Below are positions 43,676 to 56,132 of a stretch of 64,000 nucleotides of DNA, piece after piece. This DNA comes from Saururus chinensis (lineage: Eukaryota; Streptophyta; Magnoliopsida; Piperales; Saururaceae), in NCBI GenBank assembly GCA_035235625.1, contig CP141142.1, forward strand, positions 42,201,644 through 42,265,643, read 5' to 3'. Position 1 is the stretch's first letter, and every line of letters starts with the position of its first letter. Both the position numbers and the translations under genes were made by a program. The notes below the pieces were generated by a model. The model saw nothing but the letters and a program-made list of their open reading frames with translations, was not told the origin of the DNA and did no database searches.

Positions 43676-46331
43676 ACCACCATGACCAAGACTCTAAGGA
43701 ATGAGGGTAAGAAGTTTTGATTTTGGACTAAGTGATCGTATTGTTCTATTTTCAAAGAATTCTTTTGGGGCTAACCCCACAAACATGTCTTTAAAAGCAG
43801 TGTCATTAGGAGGATCCCTAATGCACAGTTTATGAGACATATTATATATTACTTTGAAAAGACAATTTGTTCGATGAAAGAATGATTTATCTGATGATAT
43901 TCAGAATGATTTATGGATTTCTAATGTTTTGGGTCTTTAGATTCTCTAGATACTTGTCATATTTGGCTTTGGTGCTCACAAGACGTGGAGTCTATTTTAT
44001 ATGCCTTTTTACCTTATTTGCTAATATAGATTAGGTTAATTAAGAGTTAGTTATAGTTTATTTAGATTAAAATAGTTATTAGTATTTTAGTTTAATTATT
44101 AATAATTTTGTAGTTATTAGTAGTTTAGACATGTATTTAAATCAAGTTGGAATTTTAGTTACTTTCTACATGTCTAAAGTATGATATTTTATATTTTGTA
44201 GGCAAAGTGCGCTTATTGAGGTACTTGGACGATGTTTGGAATAATTCAAAATAGTCTTGACATACTTTAAAGTGATTTGGATAACTTTTCAGAGTTATAA
44301 ACAAGTTGGAAATTAATATGGACATGAAGAAAAACTTAATGAACAGAATATGGACTGTCCAGATTGCAGAAACATTGTATCCGTTCGAACGGGGTCACTT
44401 ACCGTTCGATCGGGATAACGTGATTTTGAAGTAAAACTCAGTTCAAGCGTTCAAACGGGCATGCAGGGTGTTTGAACGGCATAATGTGCAGTTTCCTAGT
44501 TTTAGCCAATTTTCAATCCTTTTCATATTGAACTTCTTCCTATGGATTTTTTGCCTATAAAAAGACATATTTGGCTTGAAACCAGGGGATTCCAGTAGAT
44601 TTTATGAAGAAAAAAAGGAAGAAGAAGATGGAAAAGAACTCAAAGCTTTCAATGGAGATTCAAGTGCTTTCTTCTACAATGAAAGGCTAAACTTTTCTTT
44701 TACTTAGGAGTTGATGAAGCTATAGATAAGTTTCAGTTTCTTTTTATTTTAATTTAGATCTCAGTTATGAATGATGATAGTTTCTTTTTATTTTAATTTA
44801 GATCTCAGTTATGAATGATGATAATTGTATACTAAGGATTTCCTTTTTAATGGAAGAGCTTTTCATGTTTATTCAAATCTATGTTCATTTATTGTCTTGT
44901 AGATGATAGATTGATGTGGTTTTGATATTTTCATCGATTCTAATTTCTATGATTTAGATGAGATGGTCATATAATAGTTTTAATGTTCAGATAATTAATG
45001 ACTTAGATGAGTTATACTAAGATTAGACGGGTCATGCCTATAGCTAGTTTAGTGTAGATGATTTGTGCTATTGTCGAAGATAGTTCATGCTGTAGAATTT
45101 AATTAATGATTCTTTCTGAAGTAATTCTAGTTTGTAGCTGAGAATATTTGTTCATATTCACACTAGATTTAGATTAAAAGTTAAGAAATTGTTATAGTTC
45201 TATAGTGGATTCAATTTTCTAAGTAAATTCTATCATATTAATCTCTTGGTTTTAAACTAGTTGATTCATTTCTTTTGCTTAATTTAAGTTTAAGTTCTTT
45301 CTAATTTTAATCAGCAAATTCCTCTTTAGATTTAGTAATAATTCATCCGTCCCTAAGGTTCGACAACCCTTAAATATTTATCCTAGTACAATTACCTTGT
45401 ACACTTGCAAAGGGTTTAATTATAAATGATTAGAGTATCATGGGCAATTTCTATTTTTTTGGGTTCTGTGGCCCCATGAGTGAAGGAGTAGACTATTAGG
45501 TATCATATATTTAAATAAGGATACCTACCACAATTGGCTCTGGCGAGCGCAAAATTTGGAAGAACTTCAATGGGATTCGATCTTATTGGAAGAATATCAT
45601 ATATTTTATCCAATAAGTATGTAGGCAATCAACGTTATGACAATGTTGACCAGATCTAATAAATAATAAATTATAGATTTATTTTAGTTAGTGCACAATG
45701 AAACACTAAAACTCTATAGTGCTAAAGGAATGTTATAGCTCTCGTACATAGAGGATGCTCTTGGAAGGAAGAAGAAGAAAAGTTTTTAGTATGATATTTT
45801 TGGACCCCCCGAGTTCGGTTTGGACAAGTTTTAATTTTTTATAGCACCATTGGTACAACCAAATAGTGAAAAAAAAATTAAGATTTTCCTAGTTATTCTT
45901 TCACCCAAATTCACTTTGTCTTTCTTTTTTCTTTTTCTCCCGATTTCTACCCATCCATATAAATCCTTAATAGCTAAAAAAAGTACTTGATAAACATTTT
46001 AAGGTTGTAAAAGCTTGAATGGAAGAGGAGGAAGGAATGGGGAACATAGAAGCAAGAGTTTGAGAGCAGGAAAAGTCATACAAAGACCCCGAAAAACAAA
46101 GGGAACTCAAAGATTAGGGCATGTTTGGGTTTTAGGTTTTAAATATAAATGTTTTTGAGCCATATCAATTTTGTAAAATGTCATGTCAGTTTTAAAGGGT
46201 TTTTGAAACTTAACCGGAAGGGTCTAAATGTCATTTAAACTATTTAATTTTCCCATCCCCAAACTCAATAGATATTATTGGTAATAAGAAGATAAGAAGA
46301 GGGGATGATAAAGGAATAATAAGAAGATAGC
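43676..46331. other. repeat-derived DNA, no gene
   Basis: No coding region supported. A 44-bp tandem duplication lies at 44734-44777 / 44778-44821. At 44385-44482 four near-palindromes of the type CCGTTCGAACGG occur. The stretch 45350-45420 (TCGACAACCC, TTACCTTGTACACTTGCAAAGG) resembles LTR ends of Tat-type gypsy elements, but I could not fix termini. Confidence 0.4.
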
Positions 46332-46815
46332 TAGGGATAGTGTTGAAATCGGGTCTGGCCATGGTGGGCCAAAGTTGGGCCCTTGCCCTGCCTAACCTAG
46401 GTAGCCTTCAAAAAGTTTAGCCCTCGCCCAGCCCTAAGCAGGCTAATGCTAAGGGCCATGCTTTTATTATTTTTATTTTTATTTAAAAAAGTTTATGACC
46501 TTTAAGTAGCTCCCACTAGTTGACCCCATAGTGCATCAATTCATAGACATTTGGTCTTTCAGTGGGATCTTTCATAATTATAGATTATAACTTTTCAAGC
46601 TAAAAATATCTTAGACTTCCTTAAAATATACAATTTCCACCATTTCTTTGTCTCTTATATGCTTAAAAATAATAGTTTTTATATTTGGGGATGGACCTTT
46701 AGGCTTTTTGCCCCCAAGTAGTGTCCTTGCCTTATTTAAAGCGAACCAAAAATTTAAGACCTTAACCAGCATTTTACGGGTCAGGTAGGGTCATGCCTTA
46801 AAAGTTTCACCCCTA
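46332..46815. mobile_element. hAT-like non-autonomous element
   Basis: Ends TAGGGATAGTGTTGAAATCGGG and (reverse complement) TAGGGGTGAAACTTTTAAGGC, with GGGCC/GGCCC-rich subterminal blocks as in 7616-8575. A target duplication is not evident. Confidence 0.5.
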
Positions 46816-48874
46816 GCTCAGGAGTAGGGATACCAATGGAATGATATGGTTACAATATAGATTATTCTATTACCATAATTATTTTACAAATCTTTATCCA
46901 TAATCATTCCGTTAAGTAAATGGTATACGTTCTTCCATATTTGTTTCACCCATTAATAATTGACCGGGTAATTGGTTAACCATTATTGATTACCCCTTTC
47001 ACAATGATTTACAATTCAATGTAATAAACAAAGTTGATCGTTAAAAAAATAGTCTAATTAGAAAAATAAATAGACTCCTCAAATTTTCTTAATCTCGTGA
47101 AGCAGTCCACACCATTTGCATGGTGAATGCTGACTAGATAGACATGTCTAACTCAATTCTTTATCCTACATGTAGCTTAAATATTAAAAAGTATTTGTAA
47201 AAGTTGGATACATGTTACTTAGAATTTAAATGTTTCAAAATAATATATTCTAGGTACATTCAACCAACATATTATTATATGTGGAAAATCACTTGAAGTA
47301 ATTCACCTTCTTTAGTACATAATGCCACAATAAACACCTTTCACAAATTGAATCATTGAATCAAATATTGCTAAGGTTAAAAAGTAATAGCATTACTACT
47401 ATTATTTATAGTTATTGTAAATATAGGATCAAACATGAAATGAAAATTAGCTAGGACATTTTTGTATATATTAGATTTAGACATTTACAGTCCAATGCCA
47501 ACAAACAATATATTATACTCTTACTTTATTTGATAAAAGTTAAGAGTAAAAAGGGAAGCAAGTGATTTAAGTACAGTGTGATGATAAGTCTCACCCACTT
47601 TCCCCCTAAAGCTGATTCTAAATGGGGGGGAAATAAAAAGAGGATAAAGGTGAAAGCTGAGGTGAGGTGGGGAGGAGGGCTGAGTGGCTCCAAAGTCCAT
47701 CACTGATGGAGATATTGATCTCCCTCTCCCGATCGTGTTTTGGACGGTGCAGAAAGGAAAATGGAAATTTATAGTGAAATATATATTATATATAGAATGC
47801 ATACAAAAAAATATATTCATATTATATATAAACTTAATGGGTATAATATATTTATAAATATAACAAAAGTAGTGGATAAACAGATATAGAAGAACTTTTT
47901 CTATAACGATTTTATTTTAAAAATGGTCGGATAAAATTATCTTAACCATACTATTTAACTTCTAATTTATATAATACATACGGTAAACAGTATAATGGGT
48001 ACCATTGGCAACCTACCCAGGAGGACCTAGATGACAAAGTAAAGGAGAAACAAGTCATGTGATTTAAAGGAAGAGAAGGCTCTTGAACAAAAACATATTA
48101 AGTGGAAAAAAGTTGTAGAATTTTCTACGAGGAAGAGCCCAAATGGAAAATTGGGAACAATCGAGACTGCTGATCTAAGCAAAACCCAGATTGAAAAGGA
48201 TCAGACCTAGAAAGAGTGATACTAATTGAGCTCAAGGATACGAATAACTAGGCCTAACCAATGATCCAAATGGCCGTGGATGAGGGTGGATTGGACAGCA
48301 TAAAAGAAAAGTGTAAAGTTGTCCAAAGGAAGAAATTTTTAATCCAAACCGAAGGTTCTCTCTGAGAGATGATCCTGTGAAATCATTCATCTAACATAGC
48401 CCACATGAAGCCCAAGCCATTTGTGTTTGGCTCCTGTTTCATAGTCAGTCTACAAGCAAGAGAGTCCCCACTCAATTTTTTCAGCCCAGCGTCCCCACTC
48501 AATTATTTGTTCATTTTCTCTGGAAACCAAATATATACTCAAATATTATGAGTGGCCTAAATGGATAATGTTCACTTACAGCCACATCTTGCATGCCCCA
48601 AAAGTCACCCCTTGTAGGTCATAACTTCTTTGATTAGCAAGAAGACAAGACTGTTCTTGATCTATTATGGTCAAGGTGATGGCCCTCAGTTTTGTTTAAT
48701 ACCAAATCAGTGTGATCTTTGCCATAACTACTCTCTGCTTTTTGTCTCTGTCTATTTGGCTATTTTCAGACTGATGGCATCATGAAGCCTCAACAAATCC
48801 ATTGATGAACATCACAAACCTAACACTAACCTCTCCACCTTCTCTCTTTTGTCTCTATTTCTAGTCTTTCAAGT
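46816..48874. other. intergenic, upstream of CYSTM gene
   Basis: AT-rich at 46900-48000, more balanced after. No gene recognised. The last 500 bp probably contain the CYSTM promoter, but I cannot single out a TATA box with confidence. Confidence 0.4.
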
Positions 48875-48964
48875 ATGGCCACCATTGGCATCGCATCTCA
48901 TTTATCACTCCACCAACCAATTCAGTTCCCTCGCGGCCTCATCCTAAACTATGAGCCAGTTTGA
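48875..48964 (+). CDS. upstream ORF overlapping the CYSTM start
   Basis: ATG at 48875 in a strong context (A at -3, G at +4) opens 29 codons (MATIGIASHLSLHQ...) that end with TGA at 48962-48964, 11 bp past the CYSTM ATG at 48951 and in another frame. If transcription starts upstream of 48875, this uORF would be expected to reduce CYSTM translation. A pyrimidine-rich run ending in CTAG just before it (about 48838-48864) could instead be a 5'-UTR splice acceptor. Confidence 0.45.
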   Translation: MATIGIASHLSLHQPIQFPRGLILNYEPV

Positions 48965-49394
48965 TCAGCATCCAGGTAATAGAGTGATGCCTTATGATAA
49001 CCATCTCACTAATTAAGTGAGAAAAACTTTCATAGTCATAAGTAGTTGATGCGTTTTGTGGTTTCTTGTGCGTGAAATAGCATATCAGCCTCCACCAACA
49101 TTACATCCACCACCAGGGAAAGCTTATCCACCTCCTCCAGCTTCTACTGGGGCACCAGCTCCAGTTGATGTCTACCCACCAAAAAATGGCCCAGCGTATC
49201 CTCAACAACCGGTAGAGACCAAGGATAAAGGTGATGGGTTCTGGAGGGGATGGTAAGCAATTTGGAGTTGAATTTTCACCTTGTTGCCACTTGCATGGCA
49301 TACTGTGGGATGTTAGGTCGGGTGCTGATATATCTATGCGTCTTGCAGCTGTGCTGGTATGTGCTGTTGTTGCCTGTTAGATATGTGCTTCTAA
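48951..49394 (+). CDS. CYSTM family cysteine-rich transmembrane-module protein (three exons)
   Basis: Exons 48951-48975, 49081-49252 and 49349-49394, joined at GT-AG introns (CAG/gtaatag ... gaaatag/CAT; GATG/gtaagc ... ttgcag/CTG), give 80 residues. It starts MSQFDQHPAYQPPP, continues as a Pro/Tyr-rich tail with AYPPPPAS, VYPPKNG and AYPQQP repeats, then KGDGFWRG, and ends in the cysteine-rich module CCAGMCCCCLLDMCF. This layout is that of plant CYSTM proteins, small tail-anchored membrane proteins linked to stress responses and, for the WIH members, to sporogenesis. Members usually have 60-110 residues and the same C-terminal CC...CCCC..D.CF pattern. An AATAAA is at 49565. The start is set by the family's MSxxxQ beginning and the 25-nt first exon. 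Splice sites are predicted, not observed. Confidence 0.92.
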
Positions 49395-49564
49395 AGACTG
49401 GATTCAGGAGATGTGTACATCCTTTATGGATGCAAATTTCCACAAAAAAAAGGGTGAGTGTAGTAAAGGTATAGATGTGTGCTTATCTTGCTTTCCGACA
49501 CTGTAAATTTTGACATTTTACTTCCTTTTCCCTATTAGCAAGTTTGTATTCGCACTCTGTACTT

Positions 49565-49570
49565 AATAAA
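49565..49570 (+). terminator. putative polyadenylation signal of CYSTM gene
   Basis: AATAAA 170 bp after the stop codon, in the context CTGTACTTAATAAAC. Confidence 0.5.
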
Positions 49571-49861
49571 CAAAAAAAGTACGTATTTGTCCTGGAGTGG
49601 TGATAGATTGTTAGCATTTTGTTAACAATAAGACTGCATTATTTTTTTTTAAATATAATTAAATTTGCTAGAAGAAATAACTTTAGCAAGATCAAACATT
49701 CATTGGCTGGACAAGAACTCGTAATTGATACTGCCAGAACAGAGAATATTGCATTTAGGATCTTAAAAATGAGTGCCTCAAAGGATGAACAAGGGGTGAA
49801 GCGGTGCAGGGATGAAACTTTTTTCCGACCCACTGCTAGGACCTACTTGGCCCATAAGTGG

Positions 49862-50246
49862 ATTAGGAGTGCAAATTTTTGGACGTGGCTTCAAGGCCGA
49901 GCTCAAAATTTCAAGTACACCTTGAATAAGGTTAGGCTAAGGTTAGGAAAAAAGCCCGCTTGTTCGAGTTGTCCCAATTATAAAAAATATTATCTTCATC
50001 TTTTATAATAGAGTCTCACAAGGCAAAAAAAAAGGAAAAATAGATGAGGTTGTATATTTAAAAAATATATAAGAGATTATGAGCGTGCAAGTTACCATCA
50101 TGGTTAATTGTAAAAGAACCACTTAAAAGCCAAAAAATATATGATCATGCGCCTTTAAAAGCCCGCCTAAAGTCGGGGCTTGAAAGTAAGTTGACGGGTT
50201 AGAGTCAGGGCCCAGCTCCAACCCGGCTTGATTTCAGCTCTAAAAG
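49862..50246. mobile_element. possible hAT-like non-autonomous element
   Basis: TTAGGAGTGCAAATTTTTGG on the left and (reverse complement) TTAGAGCTGAAATCAAGCC on the right, with GGGCC-rich subterminal blocks. The terminal repeats are short and no clear target duplication is seen. The overlapping 129-codon frame (49619-50008) is not a recognisable gene. Confidence 0.4.
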
Positions 50247-50635
50247 GGCGTAAGCCCACATCAAAGGTTGAACCCCCATGGCAAGAGACATCAGTTGACA
50301 TATTTAGCATAGCAATAACGAATTAACTATTTATTAAAGATAGATAATGCATAAAATGTGATTGCATCTAAACGCCCCATATGAGAACACCATTTCAGGC
50401 CCAATTGGGCTGTCTCATCTAATATCTTTATAAATGATGACACGAATGGTTTTAGTTTGGCCTACAACTGCTCCGTAAAATCTCACAATTTTCATAAATG
50501 CCCAACAAATGTGCCTCGAATGTGAAGCTAATTTCGAGCTAACACTCTACACTAGTGACTGGGTTATGAAATGATCAAAATATCAATCAATCAGAATCAA
50601 GAAGGATGAGATACTTGGGATAGGAACGCAAGATA

Positions 50636-50969
50636 CTTAGGGATCGGGTGGGGTTTGGGTCGGATTTTGTCAAAAACTTAATATTATTTAATAAATAAAA
50701 AATTTAAATTCAACCCGAATAACTATTTAAGTTGAATTTAAAAATTTAAACCTAGCCTATTAAAGTTTAGTTGGGTTTTACTTAAATATAAAAAATTATA
50801 AAAATTTATATTTATAACTTTATTTGGGTTGGGTTTTCTTGAACCCGAACCTTATACCTTTTAACAAATTGTAAACCTAAATCTAACCCGAATAATTGTT
50901 TGGGCTGAATTTAAAAACCTAAATTCGACTCGGTTTTACTATATATTTGACCCGAGTGACATTCCTAAA
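50636..50969. mobile_element. possible TAGGG-type MITE
   Basis: TAGGGATCGGGTGGGGTTTGGG on the left and (reverse complement) TAGGAATGTCACTCGGGTC on the right, with repeated GGGTTGGGTT / AACCCGAA blocks inside. No matching 8-bp duplication. Confidence 0.4.
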
Positions 50970-52340
50970 CAAGGAGTTAAAAAAATATTCTTACTCATCT
51001 CAAATTGTAAAAAATCAATTTTGATTAAAATTTAAACTCAGAAGAACTGGGTTAAAAATATGGGATAATAATTTATGGAAAACTCAATCTCTTCACCAAT
51101 GAAATAAAAATAAAATTGAATGAAAAAAAATTAAATCTCACTCTAAAAAAAATATTATACTCCTATATAAAGCGTCTAAGGGGATAAAAAAAATTTACCA
51201 AATTTCTAATATTACCCTAATACCTTTTACTACAAGTTTAATTTCAATCAATAGGTTAGTAGTTCAAGTATATTATAGTAAAATCTGTACTCAATTCTTT
51301 TAGATGACTGTCACATGTCATTAACATGACATGAGTTTTACTTCTTACATCATAAATTTAAATTTGCACGTTCATAGTACCACTGAAAAACTCTTAATGA
51401 GTTATACTATATAAAATTCTACATGAATAAATTTTTTAAAATATTTTATAGGTCCCATGCATACAATATGTTTTTTATTTATAATATTTTATATTTTTAC
51501 TTATATTACACATGCTCTAGTTCACACATTTACCATATCGTTAAAAAATCCCAATGAACTCTATCAACTGGTCATGAATATTAAAAAAATACACCATAAC
51601 ATAAAGTCATTTGACATTATTATCCTTTAATAACCTACTATGTATTTGACTTAATATAATCCTTATATCATGTGTAAATAATTTATAATAATTATGATCC
51701 TAAAAAAAAATTTATTCAATACATGTTATTTTATTTTACTTTTTATTAAATATTTATATGCTTAATAAATATGCATTCTTGCTAGTAATCTATAAAACCC
51801 ATTAACATCGACCAAATTAGACAATGTCAATAGCGAGCTAGCCGTGTCAAACAGATCTCGTCAATGGCGCAAAATTATAAATGAGTAACAAACAAGTAAG
51901 CCGCCCACACTCCTTGGCTTCACCAATCCTAAACTAGAATCCCTACCAAGAGATCCATCGACCGGAGCCTTCATAAAAGCTTCGGCATCAAGCCATTTAT
52001 TTCTGCCTTGTCAGGACAATTCTACCTTCGTGATTTGGCTAAAAATGAGATTTAATATCTTATTCATATAAAAGGCTCAGCGTGGATATCAAAGCATATA
52101 AAAAGTCCAGCAATCAGTGTCACACACTTAGAATGTAAACGTGTGTCACACACTGGATGTAAACGCACGCAAAATAAATTGTCTTACTCAGCTCCACTAA
52201 TGAATCACGATCAAAAATGATATTTGATGTCTTGTCCATATAAATAGCTCTGGATATCAAAAGGCATATAAAAAGTCTAGCAACATAAACGCACGCAAAA
52301 TAAATTATCATAGCTCCACAAACGAATGACTCGAAAAAAA
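50970..52340. other. very AT-rich DNA, no gene
   Basis: No coding frame or element boundary supported. A short duplicated phrase (AAACGCACGCAAAATAAATT at about 52163 and 52288) suggests a local repeat. Confidence 0.4.
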
Positions 52341-52392
52341 GGATGAGAAGTACCCCCCAAATTAGGACGGCCGTGGATATCTACCGTACGTG
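52341..52392 (+). mobile_element. half copy of the Mutator-type MITE
   Basis: GGATGAGAAGTACCCCCC followed by TGGATATCTACCGTACG matches the left arm of the MITE at 40720-40874. The rest is missing, and another element begins at about 52398. Confidence 0.6.
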
Positions 52393-52397
52393 TAGTT

Positions 52398-53456
52398 GTG
52401 GGTTTTAAAACTCAAATCGGCCCGGTCGGTTCAATCAGGTTTTAAAATCCAAACTGAGTCATTCAGGTTATTGGGCGACGGTAACCCAGGCAAGTTAATT
52501 CAGCCTGGTCGGTTAAACCAGCAACCCAAACAACTGAGCATGTTCGAGTTTTACACACAAAAAAAGGGGAGGGGGGGTGTCGTGTGGGATATGGCGGGGG
52601 CCGACCTGAATCTAAAAAATAAGGCCTTTCCAGCAATCCTATAGTCGCCAGATCTTCCTACTCTAGTATAAACTATTTTTTGGAATCGTCAGATCACCAT
52701 AGTCACCGAATCTTTTCACATTGTCTAGGGTTCTTGGCGAAGCCATCGATGAGGAGAAATTATAGTCGTCATCACATACTCAAAGACATGCCATTTACCA
52801 ACTACCATTGTGGTTGGGGCACAGGGGACAAGAGGGAGGGGAAGGGGGGAAAGGCTAGGAGACGTCATAGAAAGGGGATAAGGGGGAAAGCAAAAGGGAA
52901 GGTAGAGCTGGCCCCCTTTCCCTCTTTTCTAAACCGTAGACAAGGGTGGGAAGGGAGATACGGCAGCAGGGGCGGGGGGTGTCGTGTGGGATATGGCGGG
53001 GGCCGACCTGAATCCAAAAAATAGGACCTTTCCAGCAATCCTATAGTCGCCAGATCTTCCTGCTCTAGCATAAACTATTTGTTGGAATCGTCAGATCACC
53101 ATAGTCGTCGAATCTTTCCACATTGTCTAGGGTTCTTGGCGAAGCCATCGATGAGGAGAAATTATGGTTGTCATCACATACTCAAAGACTTGCCATTTAC
53201 CAACTACCATTGTGGTTGGGGCATAGGGGACGAGAGAGAGGGGAAGGGGGAAAAGGCTAGGAGACGTCATAAAAAGGGGAGAAGGGGGAAAGCAAAAGGG
53301 AAGGTAGAGCTAGCCCCCGCCGGTGCCGCATCTCCCTTCCCACCCTTGTCTACGGTTTAGAAAAGAGGGAAAGGGGGCAAATATTTAACTATTTATATAA
53401 CCAGGTTGACCCGTGATTAAACCCAATTGAACTGGCTCGGGCTGGGTTTTAAAACA
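52398..53456. mobile_element. TIR element with a 402-bp internal duplication
   Basis: The left end (GGGTTTTAAAACTCAAATCGG, GTCGGTTCAAT) and the right end on the opposite strand (GTTTTAAAACCCAGCCCGAG, CAGTTCAAT) form inverted terminal repeats of about 35 bp. Inside is a tandem duplication: GTGTCGTGTGGGATATGGCG begins at 52577 and at 52979. The frames at 52680-53024 and 53079-53360 are the two copies of one spurious frame. No target duplication could be confirmed. Confidence 0.55.
52577..53380. repeat. 402-bp tandem duplication with an inverted end segment
   Basis: Two copies (52577-52978 and 52979-53380). They agree base by base over most of their length, but the last segment is flipped: 52913-52960 in copy 1 is the exact reverse complement of 53329-53376 in copy 2 (about 47 bp). 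Confidence 0.85.
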
Positions 53457-53581
53457 TTGGTGGGTAGGCTGGCTAACATAGGTAAGTGGGAGACTAATAT
53501 GATGTATTGTCCATAAAAATAGCTCTACCTGGATATTATAAAGCACATAAAAAGTTTAGCAATTTCTCTGTCACACGCTTA

Positions 53582-54362
53582 AGGGCCCATTTGGGAGGTA
53601 ATTTTCACCCTGAAAAAGTGATTTATTTAGGGCGAAAATTACTTTCCTAGACAAAAACCGTATGAAATGACTGTTTGAAGATAAAATAAAAATCTTATAA
53701 GAAGTCATTTCCCACCTCAAGAAAGGCTATTTTTCCATTCTACTAGAGGAGAATTCTCGTACAAATTGCTTTATACAAGAGGCAAAAATTATTATGACCA
53801 TAATTATGACCAAACTACCCCCTACTATCTTCTTTCCCCCATCTCTCGCCCGCCCCCTTGTCTCTGCGTCATCTCAAACAACTCCCTAAAGCACGAAGAA
53901 CTCCTCACTGAAGACAATATTATCCTCTATTTGCAACAATATGAAAAATACAAGATCGTAGCAAACATGGAATAGAGCTCATATGCGGGCAACGCATCTG
54001 GGCAGTCGGTCAGTAGAGCGCATTGTTGGACATACATCATCACCGCCATCAATGGATCACGGGAGCTAATGGCCATCTCTGCCATGGCAAGTTGCCAAGA
54101 GATATTCGCAATCCATTGCCGCTAAGAGACTCTTGTTGGAGCTACACGAGATTGGAAGGCTAGAATTAGAGAAGCCCGTTTTATTAGGGTTATAACAGTC
54201 AATTCAAATTATGCAGATCACTTTTCCCATTGACCATGCTGTACATAAAAGGTTTTTCTTCACTATCCATCCAAACGTTATTGGATTTTAATTTTCTTTC
54301 ACGAAGGCATTCAAGGAAAACGCAATTTTCTTCCACTACAAAGCAGTACCCGAACTGGCCCT
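53582..54362. mobile_element. DNA element with AGGGCC termini
   Basis: AGGGCCCATTTGGGAGG on the left and (reverse complement) AGGGCCAGTTCGGGTACTG on the right are the common plant MITE/hAT/PIF-type ends. 781 bp, no transposase frame, target duplication not clear. Confidence 0.55.
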
Positions 54363-55605
54363 AAATGTAAACAAGACACGAATGAATCGCTAAATCATAA
54401 CCCAGATTATACAAGCATATACATGCTCTTACGGGACAAAGCCACTAACTAATAATACCCTCCAAGCCATTCGCATTAACAGAGCCATTAACCAAACATA
54501 CTCTCCAAGCCATCGAAATAACAATCTATATAAAAGGAAAGATTTAAATTCCTACATAAATGGGAAAAAGCGCCAATGTAAAACACATAGGAGCAATTTC
54601 TTCCACATCTTATCTAAAAACTCCAATCAAAGTTGACTTGTTTTAGATCACACCCTAAGAAATCCCATCTCAACTGCTGAAGCCCTATTTCAATAGTATA
54701 CATTCGCAGAAGTTTTAATAAATTAAAGTTCTCCTTCAAGCTTATTAATTCAATAGCGACATTTAAGGTATAAACTTCAATTATATATCAACTTATCATC
54801 AGTCTGTTCAAGAAGCAGTTTCTTCCAAGACTCTCCCAAACATAGAATCTTTATCAAACAAAAACCCGCCCTTTGAATCAGTGATTTTTCATAGAAAGTA
54901 AACAGTTATATCACACATCATTTACAAAATGGAACTATACGGATTACTATGCAAACCAAAATTCAGAAAGTATAGACCGATTATATTATCCTACCAATAT
55001 CACTCACGAACCCATAGCATCTGCTCCTAAATATTGCTCTTACCCAGCATGACAAAGTACACACATATCAGAACTCCATATGTCAGCCAAATAAAAAAAT
55101 CAGGCCTCTATAACTTAGACTGGAACCGCAAGCTCCACAACTTTAAACCATTTAAAAAATGCATATTTTCTATGGGACCTTCGATCATACATAGAAAAAC
55201 CTATTTATCACCAAATTAATGCTCACACAGCATTCAGCATAAAACGGTCCATCTCAAAGCCATGGCAAAAAAACATGAAGATACAAAATGTAGCTAAAAT
55301 GTCATACGGGATTTTACTCATTTCTATCCCATCCGTTTAAATCATTTCCAAACTAATCAAAGTAATCGAATCAAATATTGGAGAAATAAGCTCCAACCAC
55401 ACCTTAAACAGAACAGAGTGATAAAAAAGATAATGAGCCTACCACAAGCAAAATTAAAGCTTAGCAAACGCTACGCTTTACTCAATTCTTCAGTTCAATC
55501 CAACATTGGGTATAATAAGATCCAGATACAGTTAAAACAGTAGAACGACAGAAAAACAAACTAAATTTAATTGATATGCCGAAATGATAATCACCACAAC
55601 CGTCT
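54363..55605. other. intergenic, downstream of RPL27
   Basis: No gene recognised. The part nearest 55605 is probably the RPL27 3' untranslated region. Confidence 0.4.
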
Positions 55606-56013
55606 TCAAAATCTGAGCTTGGTGAAGAACCAGCGATTTTTCCCCGTCTTGAATCGCTCCTCAAGCCTCGCCTTGATCTCCTTGGCGGCCGCCACCTTCT
55701 TATCCTTGGACTGCAGCGACTCGAGTGAAACGGCGTCCTTGAGATCCACATCCAGCGTGTAGCGGGTGGGCATGATGTGGTTGTAGTTCACCAGCTTGAT
55801 GAAGGCCTTGACCCTAGACTTCTTCGCAGTCTTCTTCGCAGAGTCCTTGCGGATAACCTTCTTCGGGTACTTGGCGATCCCGGCGACGAGGCAATGACCA
55901 TAGGCGCGGTCGCGAGTGCCGTCGTCGAAGGCACGGATGATGACAGCTTTACGGCCAGCGTAGCGCCCCTGCAGGACGATCACCGCCTTGTTCGGCTTCA
56001 GAAACTTCACCAT
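55606..56013 (-). CDS. RPL27: cytosolic 60S ribosomal protein L27 (eL27)
   Basis: A 135-codon uninterrupted frame, complete from [20 protein letters not shown] to FTKLRF. It has the KOW-type N-terminal segment ([32 protein letters not shown], split here only for reading), then the eL27-specific basic part ([27 protein letters not shown]) and the conserved C-terminus ([16 protein letters not shown]). Length and order fit plant eL27. The protein sits on the solvent side of the large ribosomal subunit. Codon use is GC-rich at third positions, unlike the surrounding AT-rich repeats. The intact frame and plant-type ribosomal-protein promoter motifs indicate a working gene, not a processed copy. 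It has no operon-like partner; the nearest gene is CYSTM, 6 kb away. Confidence 0.97.
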   Translation of the reverse strand: MVKFLKPNKAVIVLQGRYAGRKAVIIRAFDDGTRDRAYGHCLVAGIAKYPKKVIRKDSAKKTAKKSRVKAFIKLVNYNHIMPTRYTLDVDLKDAVSLESLQSKDKKVAAAKEIKARLEERFKTGKNRWFFTKLRF

Positions 56014-56104
56014 CTTCGCCTCCTCTCCGCTCTCTCTTCGCCTCCTCGTTTAGGGTTTTGAAATGCGAGGAAGGCTGCCAAAGGCGAAGCGACTGAGATG
56101 CCGC

Positions 56105-56112
56105 TATTTATA
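56105..56112 (-). promoter_or_regulatory. TATA box of RPL27
   Basis: TATAAATA on the minus strand, about 92 bp upstream of the start codon. Transcription would begin near 56075-56080. Confidence 0.7.
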
Positions 56113-56132
56113 TGTACACGCTACGCCATTTC

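Noticed and set aside
49619..50008. 129-codon open frame downstream of the CYSTM gene
   Set aside because: Overlaps a TAGGG-type repeat, no recognisable domain, and the antisense frame is also open.
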